The notes under the pieces were generated by a model, which saw nothing but the letters and a program-made list of their open reading frames with translations, had not been told where the DNA came from and made no database searches. From an uncultured Pelagibacteraceae bacterium (GTDB lineage Bacteria > Pseudomonadota > Alphaproteobacteria > Pelagibacterales > Pelagibacteraceae): a stretch of DNA of 64,000 nucleotides. This document shows positions 42,560-52,608 of this stretch, piece after piece. Both the position numbers and the translations under genes were made by a program. The DNA lies in NCBI GenBank assembly GCA_902580335.1, contig CACHKE010000002.1:62001-126000 (forward strand). Reading direction: 5' to 3'. How positions within the stretch are numbered: the first letter of the stretch is position 1; each line of letters starts with the position of its first letter.

Positions 42560-43484
42560 TTATCTTACTATTCAGTTTAATTTTATTAAAAAAAATATTA
42601 GAAAATTTATCTAATTGCTTAGTAGTTTCAACGATTATCATTTTTTCTAATTCCTCTTTTTTATCAATTTTAATAGGGACTTGTCTAATATCATTCATTC
42701 TTATAATAAGATAATTATCGCCAATTTGAATTGGTTTAGTAAAGCTATTTTTATTTAAAGATACCAAATTTCTATTTATCTCTTCAGATAAATTGTTTTT
42801 TTGTATCCAGCCAATTTTGCCTCCTACTTTGGAGCTATCTGTAATACTGTATAAGTGAGCAGTATTTTCAAAACCTACATCCTCTATACTTTCTATTATG
42901 TTAGCCATTAAATCTGTCAAAATGATATCATTTCTTCTTTTAAAAACAATTTCTGACAAATTGTATTCTATTAAAAATTTATCTTTGCTTATAATATCTA
43001 CTTTTTTTTTGAGTTTTGATTTATCAATTTTAACATTATTAATGTATTTAGCATAAACTAAACTTTTCCATTCATTTTCAACCAAAATTTTTTTTTTAAG
43101 ATCATCTATTGAAATATTAAAATTTTTTAAATATTTCCTTAGCTCATCTTGATTTGAAAAATTTAAATTTCGGACTAAGTTATTAAGATAATTTTTAAAT
43201 TGAAAGTTTTCACCATCTAGTTTTTTATATTTGAGTATTTCGTTTTCTCTAATTTTTTCTTTAATAATAGATTTCTTTGCTATTTTTTCTAATTCATTAT
43301 ACTTTATTTTTTCAAGCTGTGGATTAAGCGCTAAAAGATATTTTATTTCTCTTTCAATATCAAAAGTAGTTATTATTTCATTGTTGATTTTCATTACAAT
43401 TTCAAAATTTATCTGAGATAGAGAGAAATTTATTGTTGATAAAAATACAGAAATAAAAATGATAACTTTTTTAATTTTGATCAT
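42549..43484 (-). CDS. surA: SurA-like periplasmic peptidyl-prolyl isomerase/chaperone
   Basis: The 311-residue protein has an N-terminal signal sequence (KKVIIFISVFLSTINFSLSQ), a SurA N-terminal chaperone domain beginning INFEIVMKINNEIITTFDIEREIKYLLALNP, and one parvulin-like segment around residues 165-270 (SEIVFKRRNDIILTDL, SKVGGKIGWIQKNNLSEEI, VGDNYLIIRM-like IQIGDNYLIIRMNDI). E. coli SurA has two parvulin domains, so this is a shortened form. It should escort outer-membrane proteins, including the neighbouring LptD, through the periplasm. It overlaps lptD by 4 bases. Confidence 0.85.
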   Translation of the reverse strand: MIKIKKVIIFISVFLSTINFSLSQINFEIVMKINNEIITTFDIEREIKYLLALNPQLEKIKYNELEKIAKKSIIKEKIRENEILKYKKLDGENFQFKNYLNNLVRNLNFSNQDELRKYLKNFNISIDDLKKKILVENEWKSLVYAKYINNVKIDKSKLKKKVDIISKDKFLIEYNLSEIVFKRRNDIILTDLMANIIESIEDVGFENTAHLYSITDSSKVGGKIGWIQKNNLSEEINRNLVSLNKNSFTKPIQIGDNYLIIRMNDIRQVPIKIDKKEELEKMIIVETTKQLDKFSNIFFNKIKLNSKISEF

Positions 43485-45841
43485 TTTAAGTTTGGAGAAT
43501 TGAAACCTCCAAAAGGTATAATTGAAATTTTAAAAAATAAGTTTTCAGAAGGTTTTAAATCTTGGTCACTATAATGTTCTTTATTGTACTCTATCGCAGC
43601 TGTTAAACAATCGTTCTGATATTGATAAATTAGATTATAAAATTCGGTAAAACTTTTTTCTTTATTTTCTCTAGTTTCAAAAATCACACTATTATTTTTA
43701 TCTAAGTTGTATCGTATTTCATTCTGAATATAAGAGGTTTTAAGATTACTATTATTCTCGTTAAGGTATTCGAATTTCGTGCTTATATTTTTTAAATAAA
43801 ATTCAAATCCAAAAAGTTCATAATTTTTGTCAGATAAATTGTTTTTAAGAGAAAAATCATAATTAAATTTTGAGAAATCATTTGGTTTATACTCAATCAA
43901 CCCAACAAAATCTGAAACTTTATCACCTAAATTAGAGTTATTAGGTAAATCATCATTTTTTTGTAATCTAAGGTTGTTTGCTAAAGCAATTTTAATACTC
44001 TGCTCTAAATTTGATTTATCGACTTTTTTATACTCATACCCATAAGTAGCTGAAACGCCACCCTCATTTGCATCTGAAATTCCTAGTCTATCTAGATCAA
44101 AAATATTCTCATAACTAATTTTTCTATCAGAATTGCTAAAGTCTTTAGTGTGAGGAGTGCTTAAACGTAAGGATAATTTTGGAGTAATAGTATTGTCATA
44201 TTTCAAAGTTTCTTTTCTAAGAGGATATGAATAGCTGGTTTTTAGAGTAGGTGCTAAACTTATTGAGCTTTCATTTTTAAATCTCTCTGAGTTTTTTGCA
44301 CTTGAATTGATATTTTTGACTAAAAAACTTTTTTCATTAATTATTCCATTATTTAAAAATGTTGGAAGTGATTGAAATTCAAAATTATTAATCAAAATTT
44401 TTTCTGTGATATTCGTATTATAGTTCTTGTAGTAACCATTTGAGTTTATTGAATAGTATTCATTTATAATTTTTGAGAAATTAAAATTTGGTACATATTC
44501 ATATTTATCACTGTCTTGTTTACTTAGATCTTCATATATGTCAAAATTTGTATTTAATGAAGAATCTTGATTGTAAAGATTAACACTTAAAGAATTAGTA
44601 AGATTTGATGTGTCATTTATTATTGGACTCTCAATCTTATAAGCTTTTAGATAGGTTTCATCTGAGACTTGCTCTAACCTTAATTTTAGTTCTATATCAT
44701 CAAAATTATCAGCAACGTAGTTTTTTTCAAATTTATAAAACAAATGACTTTTAGAATTCTCATCATTTGATAAATATTGACTTAGATCAGCAATGTGATC
44801 AGAGCTTTTATTTTTTTGCCTGAGTTCAGATTGTAATAAAAGTTTGTTATCTGAAAAAAATCTTGGGTTAATTGTCATATCTCTATTTTCAGCCAAAACT
44901 AAAAAATAAGGTAAATTTATAGAAAAACCTGTTGTACTATTGTCCATTAGTTTGGGAATCAAAAATCCAGTTTGTCTTTCAACAGTTGGATCTGGATGAA
45001 AAAACTTTGGAAAATAAAAAACTTTCTTATCATAAATCTTTAAATTTGCGTTTTTATACTTAATAATCTTTTTTTCCTTATCATGTATTATTTCTTCTGC
45101 ACCCATTTCCCAAGGTGGACATTTATCTCTTTTTTTACAAAAAGTGAATGTTCCTTTATTGACGACTGTTTCTTTTTTATTATTTATTAGACCCCTTCCT
45201 TTTAAACGAGGTTCATTTTCTGAATTTTTTGAAATTTTAAAATTAATACCAATATCTTTTGCGATAAGCTCATTTTTGATTAAATCTAAAAAAGCTATAT
45301 CTACAATAAATGTATTTCCATTAGCATCCAAAACTTTCAGTTCACTAAGTTTTATAACTTTCTCTTTTATGGAGTAATTAAACTCTTTAACTTTATAAAT
45401 ATTATTTAGTTTATCTTTAATTTGAGAATGGCTTTCGCTTGATATTATTTGATTTTTAACGTCATATTTTATCTCATCAGTATTTATAAATAGATCATTT
45501 ATTTTGTCATAAATTTTAACATCCTCACTAAAATCTATTTCAGATTTATCAATTTGATATTTAATTGAATTTGAGTCTATTTCAAAATTTTGATCTATTG
45601 AGGAAATTTTTCCTTTATTAATGATTAATAAAGCTTTATCTCTAAAGTATTTTATTTTGTTTCCTTCTACAATTATTCCATCATCTTTTATTACTGCTGT
45701 TCCATTATTGGCGACAGTTAAATTTTGTTCGTTCGAGATCTGTATATCTGATGCTTTAAATTCTATTTCATCAGAAAGTATTTTAGATGCAAAAAAAACT
45801 TGCAAGAGTATTATTAAAAAAATTTTTATACTACTTTTCAT
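43481..45841 (-). CDS. lptD: LPS-assembly protein LptD
   Basis: The 786-residue outer-membrane protein inserts lipopolysaccharide into the outer leaflet. It has a signal peptide, an OstA-like jellyroll domain (about residues 25-230) with repeats such as NGTAVIKDDGIIVEGNKIKYF, then the barrel starting near FTFCKKRDKCPPWEMGAEEIIHD and FFHPDPTVERQTGFLIPKL, both conserved in LptD. Cysteines in FCKKRDKC and near the C-terminus (NDCLTAA) could form the disulphide needed for function. It sits between lptG and surA in a tightly overlapping operon, matching its need for both the Lpt bridge and the chaperone. Confidence 0.93.
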   Translation of the reverse strand: MKSSIKIFLIILLQVFFASKILSDEIEFKASDIQISNEQNLTVANNGTAVIKDDGIIVEGNKIKYFRDKALLIINKGKISSIDQNFEIDSNSIKYQIDKSEIDFSEDVKIYDKINDLFINTDEIKYDVKNQIISSESHSQIKDKLNNIYKVKEFNYSIKEKVIKLSELKVLDANGNTFIVDIAFLDLIKNELIAKDIGINFKISKNSENEPRLKGRGLINNKKETVVNKGTFTFCKKRDKCPPWEMGAEEIIHDKEKKIIKYKNANLKIYDKKVFYFPKFFHPDPTVERQTGFLIPKLMDNSTTGFSINLPYFLVLAENRDMTINPRFFSDNKLLLQSELRQKNKSSDHIADLSQYLSNDENSKSHLFYKFEKNYVADNFDDIELKLRLEQVSDETYLKAYKIESPIINDTSNLTNSLSVNLYNQDSSLNTNFDIYEDLSKQDSDKYEYVPNFNFSKIINEYYSINSNGYYKNYNTNITEKILINNFEFQSLPTFLNNGIINEKSFLVKNINSSAKNSERFKNESSISLAPTLKTSYSYPLRKETLKYDNTITPKLSLRLSTPHTKDFSNSDRKISYENIFDLDRLGISDANEGGVSATYGYEYKKVDKSNLEQSIKIALANNLRLQKNDDLPNNSNLGDKVSDFVGLIEYKPNDFSKFNYDFSLKNNLSDKNYELFGFEFYLKNISTKFEYLNENNSNLKTSYIQNEIRYNLDKNNSVIFETRENKEKSFTEFYNLIYQYQNDCLTAAIEYNKEHYSDQDLKPSENLFFKISIIPFGGFNSPNLK

Positions 45842-46910
45842 TAATTCTTATTAAACCAATTAAAGAAATAATACTTAACAAAATAATTGGAAAAAACACC
45901 GATAAATAAGTAGGTATTTTATTTGTTAAACCAAAGATGTTAAAAATGTTATTTATGTAATAAATTATGACTGATAGTAAAATTCCTAATAAAATATGGA
46001 ATATATAAGGCTTATTCCTAGGTATATTTAACATTATAATTGAGGATATTATTACCATTATAGCCAAGTAAATAGGCAGTGAGATGATTTTTAAAAGATG
46101 TAAATCAATATCTTTTGAAGAATAACCTAATAGATCATTTTCTTTTTTTACATCAATTAGTTGGAGGATATTTAGAGAATTTAAATTTTTAAAAGTATTA
46201 TTTATTTTATTTATATCAAAATGACTATTTAGCAACAGATTTTCGTTTGGATTGATCTGTTTATTATCTTTAAAAATAATTGGTTTTTCAATTAGCCATT
46301 TATTAGAACTTATATCAATTTTTTTTGAAAAAATATTTTCTATTAATTCAAATTCACTACTAAACTTTGAAATAAAAACGTCACTTAAAAAATTATCTTC
46401 AGTATTTGATGCATGAATGATGTAAATATGATCATCAATTTCGTCTTTAATCCATAATCCATTTTCATTGTAATGCTTTAAGTACTTACCATCTTTAGAG
46501 TAAATATTTTTGATATCAGAGTAAATAAATTTTAGTTTTGAGGAAAAAGGATAATAAACTGTCACAATCAATACTCCAAAAATCAAGGCACATATTGAAA
46601 GTAATTTGATAAGATAAAAATTATTTAGATTGTTAATCTTAATTAATTCATTTTCTTTTTTTTTTATAATTTCTAAAAAAAATAGTTGCGTAGAAATCAA
46701 AAGAATAAATGGAAAAATTTCAAGAATAGTTGTAGGAACATCCATCGTTGCAATTAAAAAGGGTAAATAAAATTTGGATTGCGTTTCACTAAAAAATGTA
46801 ATTTCTTCAAAGATTGTTAAAATAAAAGTCAATGAGAAAAAAATTAAAAAAATCAACACAATCTTCTTACAAAATAAACTTATAAAATATTTATCGTATG
46901 TTTTAATCAT
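45831..46910 (-). CDS. lptG: LPS export ABC transporter permease LptG
   Basis: From the ATG at 46910, which overlaps the lptF stop in ATGA, the protein is 359 residues. An upstream in-frame start at 46970 would overlap lptF by over 60 bases and is less likely. It has three N-terminal and three C-terminal membrane helices around a periplasmic beta-jellyroll domain, and the YjgP/YjgQ family motifs YFISLFCKKIVLIFLIFFSL and LEIFPFILLISTQLFFLEI. With LptF and LptB it extracts LPS from the inner membrane. It overlaps lptD by 11 bases. Confidence 0.9.
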   Translation of the reverse strand: MIKTYDKYFISLFCKKIVLIFLIFFSLTFILTIFEEITFFSETQSKFYLPFLIATMDVPTTILEIFPFILLISTQLFFLEIIKKKENELIKINNLNNFYLIKLLSICALIFGVLIVTVYYPFSSKLKFIYSDIKNIYSKDGKYLKHYNENGLWIKDEIDDHIYIIHASNTEDNFLSDVFISKFSSEFELIENIFSKKIDISSNKWLIEKPIIFKDNKQINPNENLLLNSHFDINKINNTFKNLNSLNILQLIDVKKENDLLGYSSKDIDLHLLKIISLPIYLAIMVIISSIIMLNIPRNKPYIFHILLGILLSVIIYYINNIFNIFGLTNKIPTYLSVFFPIILLSIISLIGLIRINEK

Positions 46911-48028
46911 AGCTTTATTTTTTGACTTAAAAAATTGTAAGTAATGTAATAAAATAAAATCGGAAGACATATTAATGAAAATAAATGAATTTTGGAACCT
47001 TCTGCGTATCGCATTAGTGTTTCTGATATTACTAAAATTAAAAAAACAAATAAAAAAACTTTAATTGTATTAATTGTATAATTATTTTGTTCTTTCGAGA
47101 TTGTTAATAAAAAACAACAAATCAAAGTCAACAAGGGTAAATAGAGTGGTTTAATAAATCTTTTATAAAGTTCCTGATTAAGATTTTTTAGTTTTCCTAG
47201 TTCACAAGTAAATATTTCATCAACATAATTTTTATTAGACATTAAACTTAAAGAGCATTTCATTATCTTAATTGACGATAACTCTTGAATTTTTGGCACT
47301 TTGATTGTTTTAGATGAAAATTTTGATAAATCATAATCAATTTTGTCAAATTGGAAACTTATCAATTTATTATCATTAGTACTAATGATTTTACCATTCA
47401 ATAATCTAAAAAGTTTTTTATTATCATCAATTAAAAAACCTTCTTGAGCATATATAATTTGATTAGAAGTTTCTTTAAAATTGAACAATTCTCCTTCTTG
47501 TATATAAATATTTTTAAATGAATTATCCTCAGTTTTTTCATTTATAAAAATAGTCAACCCAGAGACTGTATCTATAAACTTTCCTTGATTGATCAGATTA
47601 GGCAAAAAATCCATGTTCGAGTCTTTCAAAAATCCTCTGGCCTTGTATTGACTTGATGGTGAAACTAAATTTCCAATAAATATCTGAATTAAAGTCACGA
47701 TTAACGTAAACTTAATTAGATTAGAGATAAACTTTTTTTTACTAACACCATTTGTCCAAAATATTAAAAGTTCGTTATTTTTTTCATATTTCAACAATTC
47801 GAAAAATATAGAAATAGCAAATACAAAAGGCAAAATTCTGTGAATAATTTTGGGAAAATTAAATAAATTATAATAGAAATATATTTTAAAATTATGCCCT
47901 TCTCCAATCACAAAATCTAAATAATTCACTGCTTGCACAATCCATACAATTAAACCTAGAGAAAAGGTTATAGTTAGAGCTCTTAGAGTAATATCTAGTA
48001 TTAATTTCCTAAATATAATTTTTTCCAT
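46907..48028 (-). CDS. lptF: LPS export ABC transporter permease LptF
   Basis: The 373-residue protein has the same 3+3 helix layout around a periplasmic domain as LptG. Family features are the start FRKLILDITLRALTITFSLGLIVWIVQAVNYLDFV, FPKIIHRILPFVFAISIFF, NLVSPSSQYKARGFL and the C-terminal LPLLTLICCFLLTI. It is the first gene of the minus-strand operon lptF-lptG-lptD-surA-pdxA-rsmA and diverges from pepA across 61 AT-rich bases that must hold both promoters. The lptFG-pepA divergent arrangement is common in Proteobacteria. Confidence 0.9.
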   Translation of the reverse strand: MEKIIFRKLILDITLRALTITFSLGLIVWIVQAVNYLDFVIGEGHNFKIYFYYNLFNFPKIIHRILPFVFAISIFFELLKYEKNNELLIFWTNGVSKKKFISNLIKFTLIVTLIQIFIGNLVSPSSQYKARGFLKDSNMDFLPNLINQGKFIDTVSGLTIFINEKTEDNSFKNIYIQEGELFNFKETSNQIIYAQEGFLIDDNKKLFRLLNGKIISTNDNKLISFQFDKIDYDLSKFSSKTIKVPKIQELSSIKIMKCSLSLMSNKNYVDEIFTCELGKLKNLNQELYKRFIKPLYLPLLTLICCFLLTISKEQNNYTINTIKVFLFVFLILVISETLMRYAEGSKIHLFSLICLPILFYYITYNFLSQKIKL

Positions 48029-48089
48029 TGAAATATAATTAATTTATTCATATATAACATTATCTCTTACAGATTGAATTTAAATTTTT

Positions 48090-49544
48090 ATGTCAGTTAA
48101 AATAAATTACAAAAATAGGGCCTTAAATAACTCTTTAGGAAATCTCATTTTATTCACAGATGAGAATTTTAATATTAAAGGTTTAAAAAAACATATCCCC
48201 ATTTCTGAATATTCTTACATTACAGATTTGCTTAATAAAAAAGACACTAAAAAAAAAATTTTAACTTTTGACATTAGCTCAAAAAAAAAAATAATTTTAG
48301 TCTCATTCAAAAAAAAACTTACTAATTCTGATGCAGAAAATTTAGGTGCTAAATGTTATATTATTTTAAACGAGATAAAAGAAACACAATATATCGTTCA
48401 TTCAGACACTATTCCAAATAGCTTCAAAAATATTATTGGTTATTTTTTACATGGAATAAAACTGAAATCTTATAAATTTGAAAAATATAAAACAAAAAAA
48501 AATAAAGGTAATATTTCTATTAATGTAATAGGAAAAAATATTCCTAATCATAAAGATCAGTTAAAATTTAGTTCTATAGAAGAGGGAACTTTTTATACTA
48601 GAGATTTAGTATCAGAGCCTGGAAATGTGTTACATCCAGATGAATACGCTAAACGAATAAAATCATTAAGTAAGTTTGGGTTAAAAATTAAAATTTATAA
48701 TGATAAGGAATTAAAAAAATTAGGTATGAACACCTTACTTGGTGTTGGCCAAGGAAGTATTAGAGGATCTTATCTTGTAACAATAGAATGGAACGGATCA
48801 AAAGATAAATCTAAACCACTTGCTTTCGTTGGAAAGGGTGTTTGTTTTGATACTGGCGGTATATCTTTAAAGCCGGCCAAGTTTATGGAGGATATGACTT
48901 ACGATATGGCTGGTTCAGCAGTAGTAGTTGGATTAATGAAAAGTTTAGCTTTGAGAAAAGCAAAGATTAACGCAGTGGGAGTGGTTGGGTTAGTGGAAAA
49001 TATGCCTGGTGGCAATGCACAAAGACCTGGTGATATCGTCAAGTCATATAGTGGTAAAACAGTTGAGATTTTAAATACTGATGCGGAAGGAAGATTAGTG
49101 CTTGCTGATGCACTTACTTTTACAGAGGAAAAGTTTAAACCAAAGCTTATTGTAGATCTAGCAACTCTAACAGGAGCAATCATTGTTTCACTTGGTTCTG
49201 AATATGCAGGTTTATTTTCTAATGATGATAAATTATCCCAACAGTTAGTTGAGTCAGGTGAACAAGTTGAAGAAAAGGTCTGGAGAATGCCTTTAAATAA
49301 AAATTATGATAAATTGATAGACTCAAAAAATGCTGATATGCAAAATATTAATTATGTTGGTGGAGCTGGCTCAACTACTGCTGCACAATTTTTACAAAGA
49401 TTTATTTTAGACAAAACACCCTGGGCTCATTTAGATATAGCTGGAATGGCGTTTTCTAAATATGGTGGTGCCCTAAATTCAGGCGGTGCAACAGGCTATG
49501 GTGTAAGGTTGTTAAACAAACTTATAGAGGATCATTATGAGTAA
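48090..49544 (+). CDS. pepA: leucyl aminopeptidase (M17 family)
   Basis: The 484-residue enzyme has a variable N-terminal domain (about 1-165) and a conserved catalytic domain with two-metal ligands in FVGKGVCFDTGGISLKPAKFMEDMTYDMAGSA, VVGLVENMPGGNAQRPGDIVKSYSGKTVEILNTDAEGRLVLADAL, and LATLTGAIIVSLGSEYAGLFSN. It removes N-terminal residues from peptides in the cytoplasm; in some bacteria PepA also binds DNA. The stop overlaps ndk by 8 bases, giving a pepA-ndk pair. Confidence 0.95.
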   Translation: MSVKINYKNRALNNSLGNLILFTDENFNIKGLKKHIPISEYSYITDLLNKKDTKKKILTFDISSKKKIILVSFKKKLTNSDAENLGAKCYIILNEIKETQYIVHSDTIPNSFKNIIGYFLHGIKLKSYKFEKYKTKKNKGNISINVIGKNIPNHKDQLKFSSIEEGTFYTRDLVSEPGNVLHPDEYAKRIKSLSKFGLKIKIYNDKELKKLGMNTLLGVGQGSIRGSYLVTIEWNGSKDKSKPLAFVGKGVCFDTGGISLKPAKFMEDMTYDMAGSAVVVGLMKSLALRKAKINAVGVVGLVENMPGGNAQRPGDIVKSYSGKTVEILNTDAEGRLVLADALTFTEEKFKPKLIVDLATLTGAIIVSLGSEYAGLFSNDDKLSQQLVESGEQVEEKVWRMPLNKNYDKLIDSKNADMQNINYVGGAGSTTAAQFLQRFILDKTPWAHLDIAGMAFSKYGGALNSGGATGYGVRLLNKLIEDHYE

Positions 49545-49947
49545 ACTTGAACAAACTTTATCTATTATTAAACCCGATGCTGTAGAAAGAAATCTTGAAG
49601 GCAAAATTAAAGAAATGTTTAAGAACAAAGGTTTCCAAATCCTTAAGGAAAAAAAAATTCAAATTGAAAAGTCTGAGGCTGAAAAGTTTTACAAAGTTCA
49701 TGAAACAAAGCCGTTTTATAATGATTTATGTGACTATCTCTCTTCAGGTCCAATAGTTGTAATGATCCTTGAAAAAGAAAACGCAGTAAAAGGAAACAGA
49801 GAACTCATGGGAGCTACAAATCCAAAAGATGCTGAGGAGGGAACTATCCGAAAAAAATATGGAATTTCAATCGATAAAAATTCTGTGCATGGATCTGATA
49901 GTGTTGATAATGCTAAGATAGAAATTGATTTCTTTTTTAAAGATTAA
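49537..49947 (+). CDS. ndk: nucleoside diphosphate kinase
   Basis: The 136-residue enzyme interconverts nucleoside di- and triphosphates. It has TLSIIKPDAVERNLEGKI, a conserved substrate site in YEVHE-like FYKVHETKPFYNDLCDYLSSGPIVVMIL, and the catalytic histidine in DKNSVHGSDSVDNAKIEIDFFF. It is coupled to pepA and converges on purN with an 11-base overlap of coding ends, so there is no room for a terminator between them. Confidence 0.96.
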   Translation: MSKLEQTLSIIKPDAVERNLEGKIKEMFKNKGFQILKEKKIQIEKSEAEKFYKVHETKPFYNDLCDYLSSGPIVVMILEKENAVKGNRELMGATNPKDAEEGTIRKKYGISIDKNSVHGSDSVDNAKIEIDFFFKD

Positions 49948-50518
49948 ATGTTTTTAATATAGCTTTTGGATAAAGCTTATGTTCTTGAACAAGTATTTTT
50001 TTGGCCAGAGATTTCTTTGTCTCATTTTTTGAGATTTTTACTTTTTTTTGTAGAATAATTTTCCCAGAATCTAATTTTGAATTTACAAAATGAACAGTAC
50101 ACCCTGAATATTTTTCTTTATTGTTCAAGACCCTTTGATGAGTATTAAGCCCTTTATATTTTGGGAGCAATGAAGGATGAATATTTAAAATTTTACCTCT
50201 AAATTTATTTATAAAATTTTTTGATAAAACAATCATAAATCCTGCCAAACATATCATCTTAATTTCATGTTCTTTTAAAATTGAAAGTATCTGATTTTCA
50301 ACTTTATATTTTTTCTTAAAATTAAATACTTTTTTTTTTATATTGTTTATTCTCCCAAGCTTTAAACCTTTAGCCTCAGGATTATTTGAGATTATTAGAT
50401 TAATAGAAATTGGTGATTTTATTATTTTAGAAAATTTTATTAAAGATTTTAAATTACTTCCTGTGCCAGAAATAAAAACTGCAGTCTTAATCTTTTTATA
50501 TCCAGTGAACTTTACCAT
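49937..50518 (-). CDS. purN: phosphoribosylglycinamide formyltransferase
   Basis: The 193-residue folate-dependent enzyme formylates GAR in purine synthesis. Motifs are AVFISGTGSNLKSLIKF, LAGFMIVLSKNFINKFRGKILNIHPSLLPKYKGLNTHQRVL with the catalytic His and the conserved IHPSLLP, and SGCTVHFVNSKLDSGKIILQKKV. The first eight or so residues precede the usual family start and overlap the end of purM by 23 bases. With purM immediately upstream this is the classical purM-purN operon, fed by 10-formyl-THF from C1 metabolism. Confidence 0.95.
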   Translation of the reverse strand: MVKFTGYKKIKTAVFISGTGSNLKSLIKFSKIIKSPISINLIISNNPEAKGLKLGRINNIKKKVFNFKKKYKVENQILSILKEHEIKMICLAGFMIVLSKNFINKFRGKILNIHPSLLPKYKGLNTHQRVLNNKEKYSGCTVHFVNSKLDSGKIILQKKVKISKNETKKSLAKKILVQEHKLYPKAILKTFNL

Positions 50519-51524
50519 TAAGAATTACATTATTTTTATTTCTAGAAATTTTTCCAATAATATAAGGTTTGTATTCTTTCATAAAAAATTTATTAACTTT
50601 TTTTATATTTTTAGGGTTAACTATTAAACAAAATCCAACTCCACAATTAAATGTTTTAAGCATTTCTTTATCACTAATTTTATTCTTTTTGAGCCAATTA
50701 AAAATTTTATGAGGTCTAATCTTATTTAAATCTATTTCTGCACACAGGTTTTTGGGAATTACTCTACTAATGTTATCAGCCAACCCACCACCAGTAATAT
50801 TAGCACAACCATTTAGTAAATTTTTTTTTACAAGATTTAAGATTTCTTTCACATAAATTTTAGTTGGCTTTATTAGTTCTCTTTTAAGAAAGAGGTTTTT
50901 TTTTATATTTATTTTTTTTGTTTTTAGTAAATGTCTAATTAATGAAAAACCGTTTGAATGTAAGCCACTAGACGGAACAGCTAAAATTAAATCTCCTTTT
51001 TTTATTTTATTTTTATTTAGTATTTTTTTTTCATCTGTAATTCCAATCGCGAAACCAGCTATATCAAATTTTCCTTTTTCATAAGTATCTGGCATCTCAG
51101 CAGTCTCACCACCAACCAAACTACATTGTGAAATATCACATCCCTTAACTATCCCACGAATTATTGATTTCATTTTTTTTAAATCAATTTTATTAATTGA
51201 AATGTAGTCTAAAAAAAATAAAGGTTTTGCACCTTGTACGATTAAATCATTTACACTCATAGCAACTAAATCAATACCTATAGTGTCATATTTATTTAGT
51301 AAATTCGCGACTTCAATTTTAGTTCCCACACCATCAGTACAAGCCACTATTTTTGGATTCTTTATGTTTTTAGGCAAATCTGAAACTGAACCAAAGCCAC
51401 CAATATTGTTATTCTTTTTATTGCCTCTTTTTTTTGATGAAATATTAGATATGAAACTTACAAACTTATCTGCAGCATCTATATTGACCCCACTTTTTTT
51501 ATAGGTAAAGAGATTTTTATTCAT
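50496..51524 (-). CDS. purM: phosphoribosylformylglycinamidine cyclo-ligase
   Basis: The 342-residue enzyme closes the imidazole ring of AIR. It has YKKSGVNIDAADKFV at the N-terminus, VACTDGVGTKIEVANLL, DLVAMSVNDLIVQGAKPLFFLDYISI, LVGGETAEMPDTY, SSGLHSNGFSLIR and NITGGGLADNISRVIPKN, all standard for PurM. It heads purM-purN and is divergent from the DUF2066 gene with only four bases between annotated starts, so its promoter must lie within the beginning of that gene. Confidence 0.96.
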   Translation of the reverse strand: MNKNLFTYKKSGVNIDAADKFVSFISNISSKKRGNKKNNNIGGFGSVSDLPKNIKNPKIVACTDGVGTKIEVANLLNKYDTIGIDLVAMSVNDLIVQGAKPLFFLDYISINKIDLKKMKSIIRGIVKGCDISQCSLVGGETAEMPDTYEKGKFDIAGFAIGITDEKKILNKNKIKKGDLILAVPSSGLHSNGFSLIRHLLKTKKINIKKNLFLKRELIKPTKIYVKEILNLVKKNLLNGCANITGGGLADNISRVIPKNLCAEIDLNKIRPHKIFNWLKKNKISDKEMLKTFNCGVGFCLIVNPKNIKKVNKFFMKEYKPYIIGKISRNKNNVILNGKVHWI

Positions 51525-51528
51525 TAAT

Positions 51529-52608
51529 ATGACATTTAAATTTAGTATGCATTATATCAGAAATATATATATTTTTTTTTCATTTCTAGCTTTAACAATA
51601 TTTTTTTTTTCCACAACTGAGCTTAAAGCAAATACTTACGAAATTAATAATATAGAAATTTCTAAGCCTTTCGAAAATAATTTTGATAAATCTGAAGTTA
51701 TAGACTTTGGTTTTAAGAAAGCATTTTTTGAGTTAATCTATCTCTTAATTAAATCTTCTGATTATACAAAAATTGAGAATGTTAAATTAAATCAAATTAA
51801 AGGTATGATTGAGTCTTTTTCAATTCAAGAGGAAAGATTTATTGATCAAATTTATTATGTAAATCTTGGAGTAACTTTTAATAAAAGAAAAATTTTCAAT
51901 TTTTTAGAAAAAAAAAATATTCGCCCATCACAAATTAAAAATGAAACATTTTTGTTTGTTCCAATAATTATAGATGAAAATATAAACGAAATTAAAATTT
52001 TTTCTAATAACCCAATTTATGAAAATTGGAATACGGAATCTAAAAAATATGAATTGATTAATTATCTTTTACCTACAGAAGATCTTGAGGATTATAATTT
52101 AATTAAAGATAAATTAGATGTTATCGAAACTTATAGTTTTGATGAAATTACTAAAAAATATTTTTTAAATCACTCGATTATTTCTTTACTTTTTAAAAGT
52201 AAAAATGAAATTAGAATTTTAACAAAAATATATAGTAATAAAAAAGAGATAATTAAGAATGACTCTTTTAAAGATATTGACTTAGAAAATAATGATAATT
52301 TAAATTTTTTAATTAAAAATCTAAAGGCATCTTATGAAGATACATGGAAAAAATTAAATGAAATAAATACTTCTATAAAATTACCGTTAGTTGTCAAAAT
52401 GAAAAATTTTGATTTTGAAAAAACCACGGATTTTGAGGGATTATTACAAGAGATAGAATTGGTAAATAACTATTTTGTACAAAAAATTGATAAAGAATTT
52501 ATATTTTACGAAATTTTATTTAATGGAACTGTGCAAAGCTTTATAAATATAATGAAAAATAAAAATTATAATTTAAATACACAAAAAAAAATTTGGACTA
52601 TAGAATGA
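51529..52608 (+). CDS. DUF2066-type secreted protein
   Basis: The 359-residue protein has a signal peptide (hydrophobic core about residues 12-28, possible cleavage after TELKA near residue 34). A second ATG at 51547 would give a more typical N-terminus. The segment KSEVIDFGFKKAFFELIYLLIKSSDY and the later RSIKNETFLFVPIII-like QIKNETFLFVPIII region fit the DUF2066 family, which in alphaproteobacteria sits between purM and hda as here. It is very rich in Asn, Lys and Ile. It is probably periplasmic and its function is unknown. The stop overlaps hda in ATGA. Confidence 0.65.
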   Translation: MTFKFSMHYIRNIYIFFSFLALTIFFFSTTELKANTYEINNIEISKPFENNFDKSEVIDFGFKKAFFELIYLLIKSSDYTKIENVKLNQIKGMIESFSIQEERFIDQIYYVNLGVTFNKRKIFNFLEKKNIRPSQIKNETFLFVPIIIDENINEIKIFSNNPIYENWNTESKKYELINYLLPTEDLEDYNLIKDKLDVIETYSFDEITKKYFLNHSIISLLFKSKNEIRILTKIYSNKKEIIKNDSFKDIDLENNDNLNFLIKNLKASYEDTWKKLNEINTSIKLPLVVKMKNFDFEKTTDFEGLLQEIELVNNYFVQKIDKEFIFYEILFNGTVQSFINIMKNKNYNLNTQKKIWTIE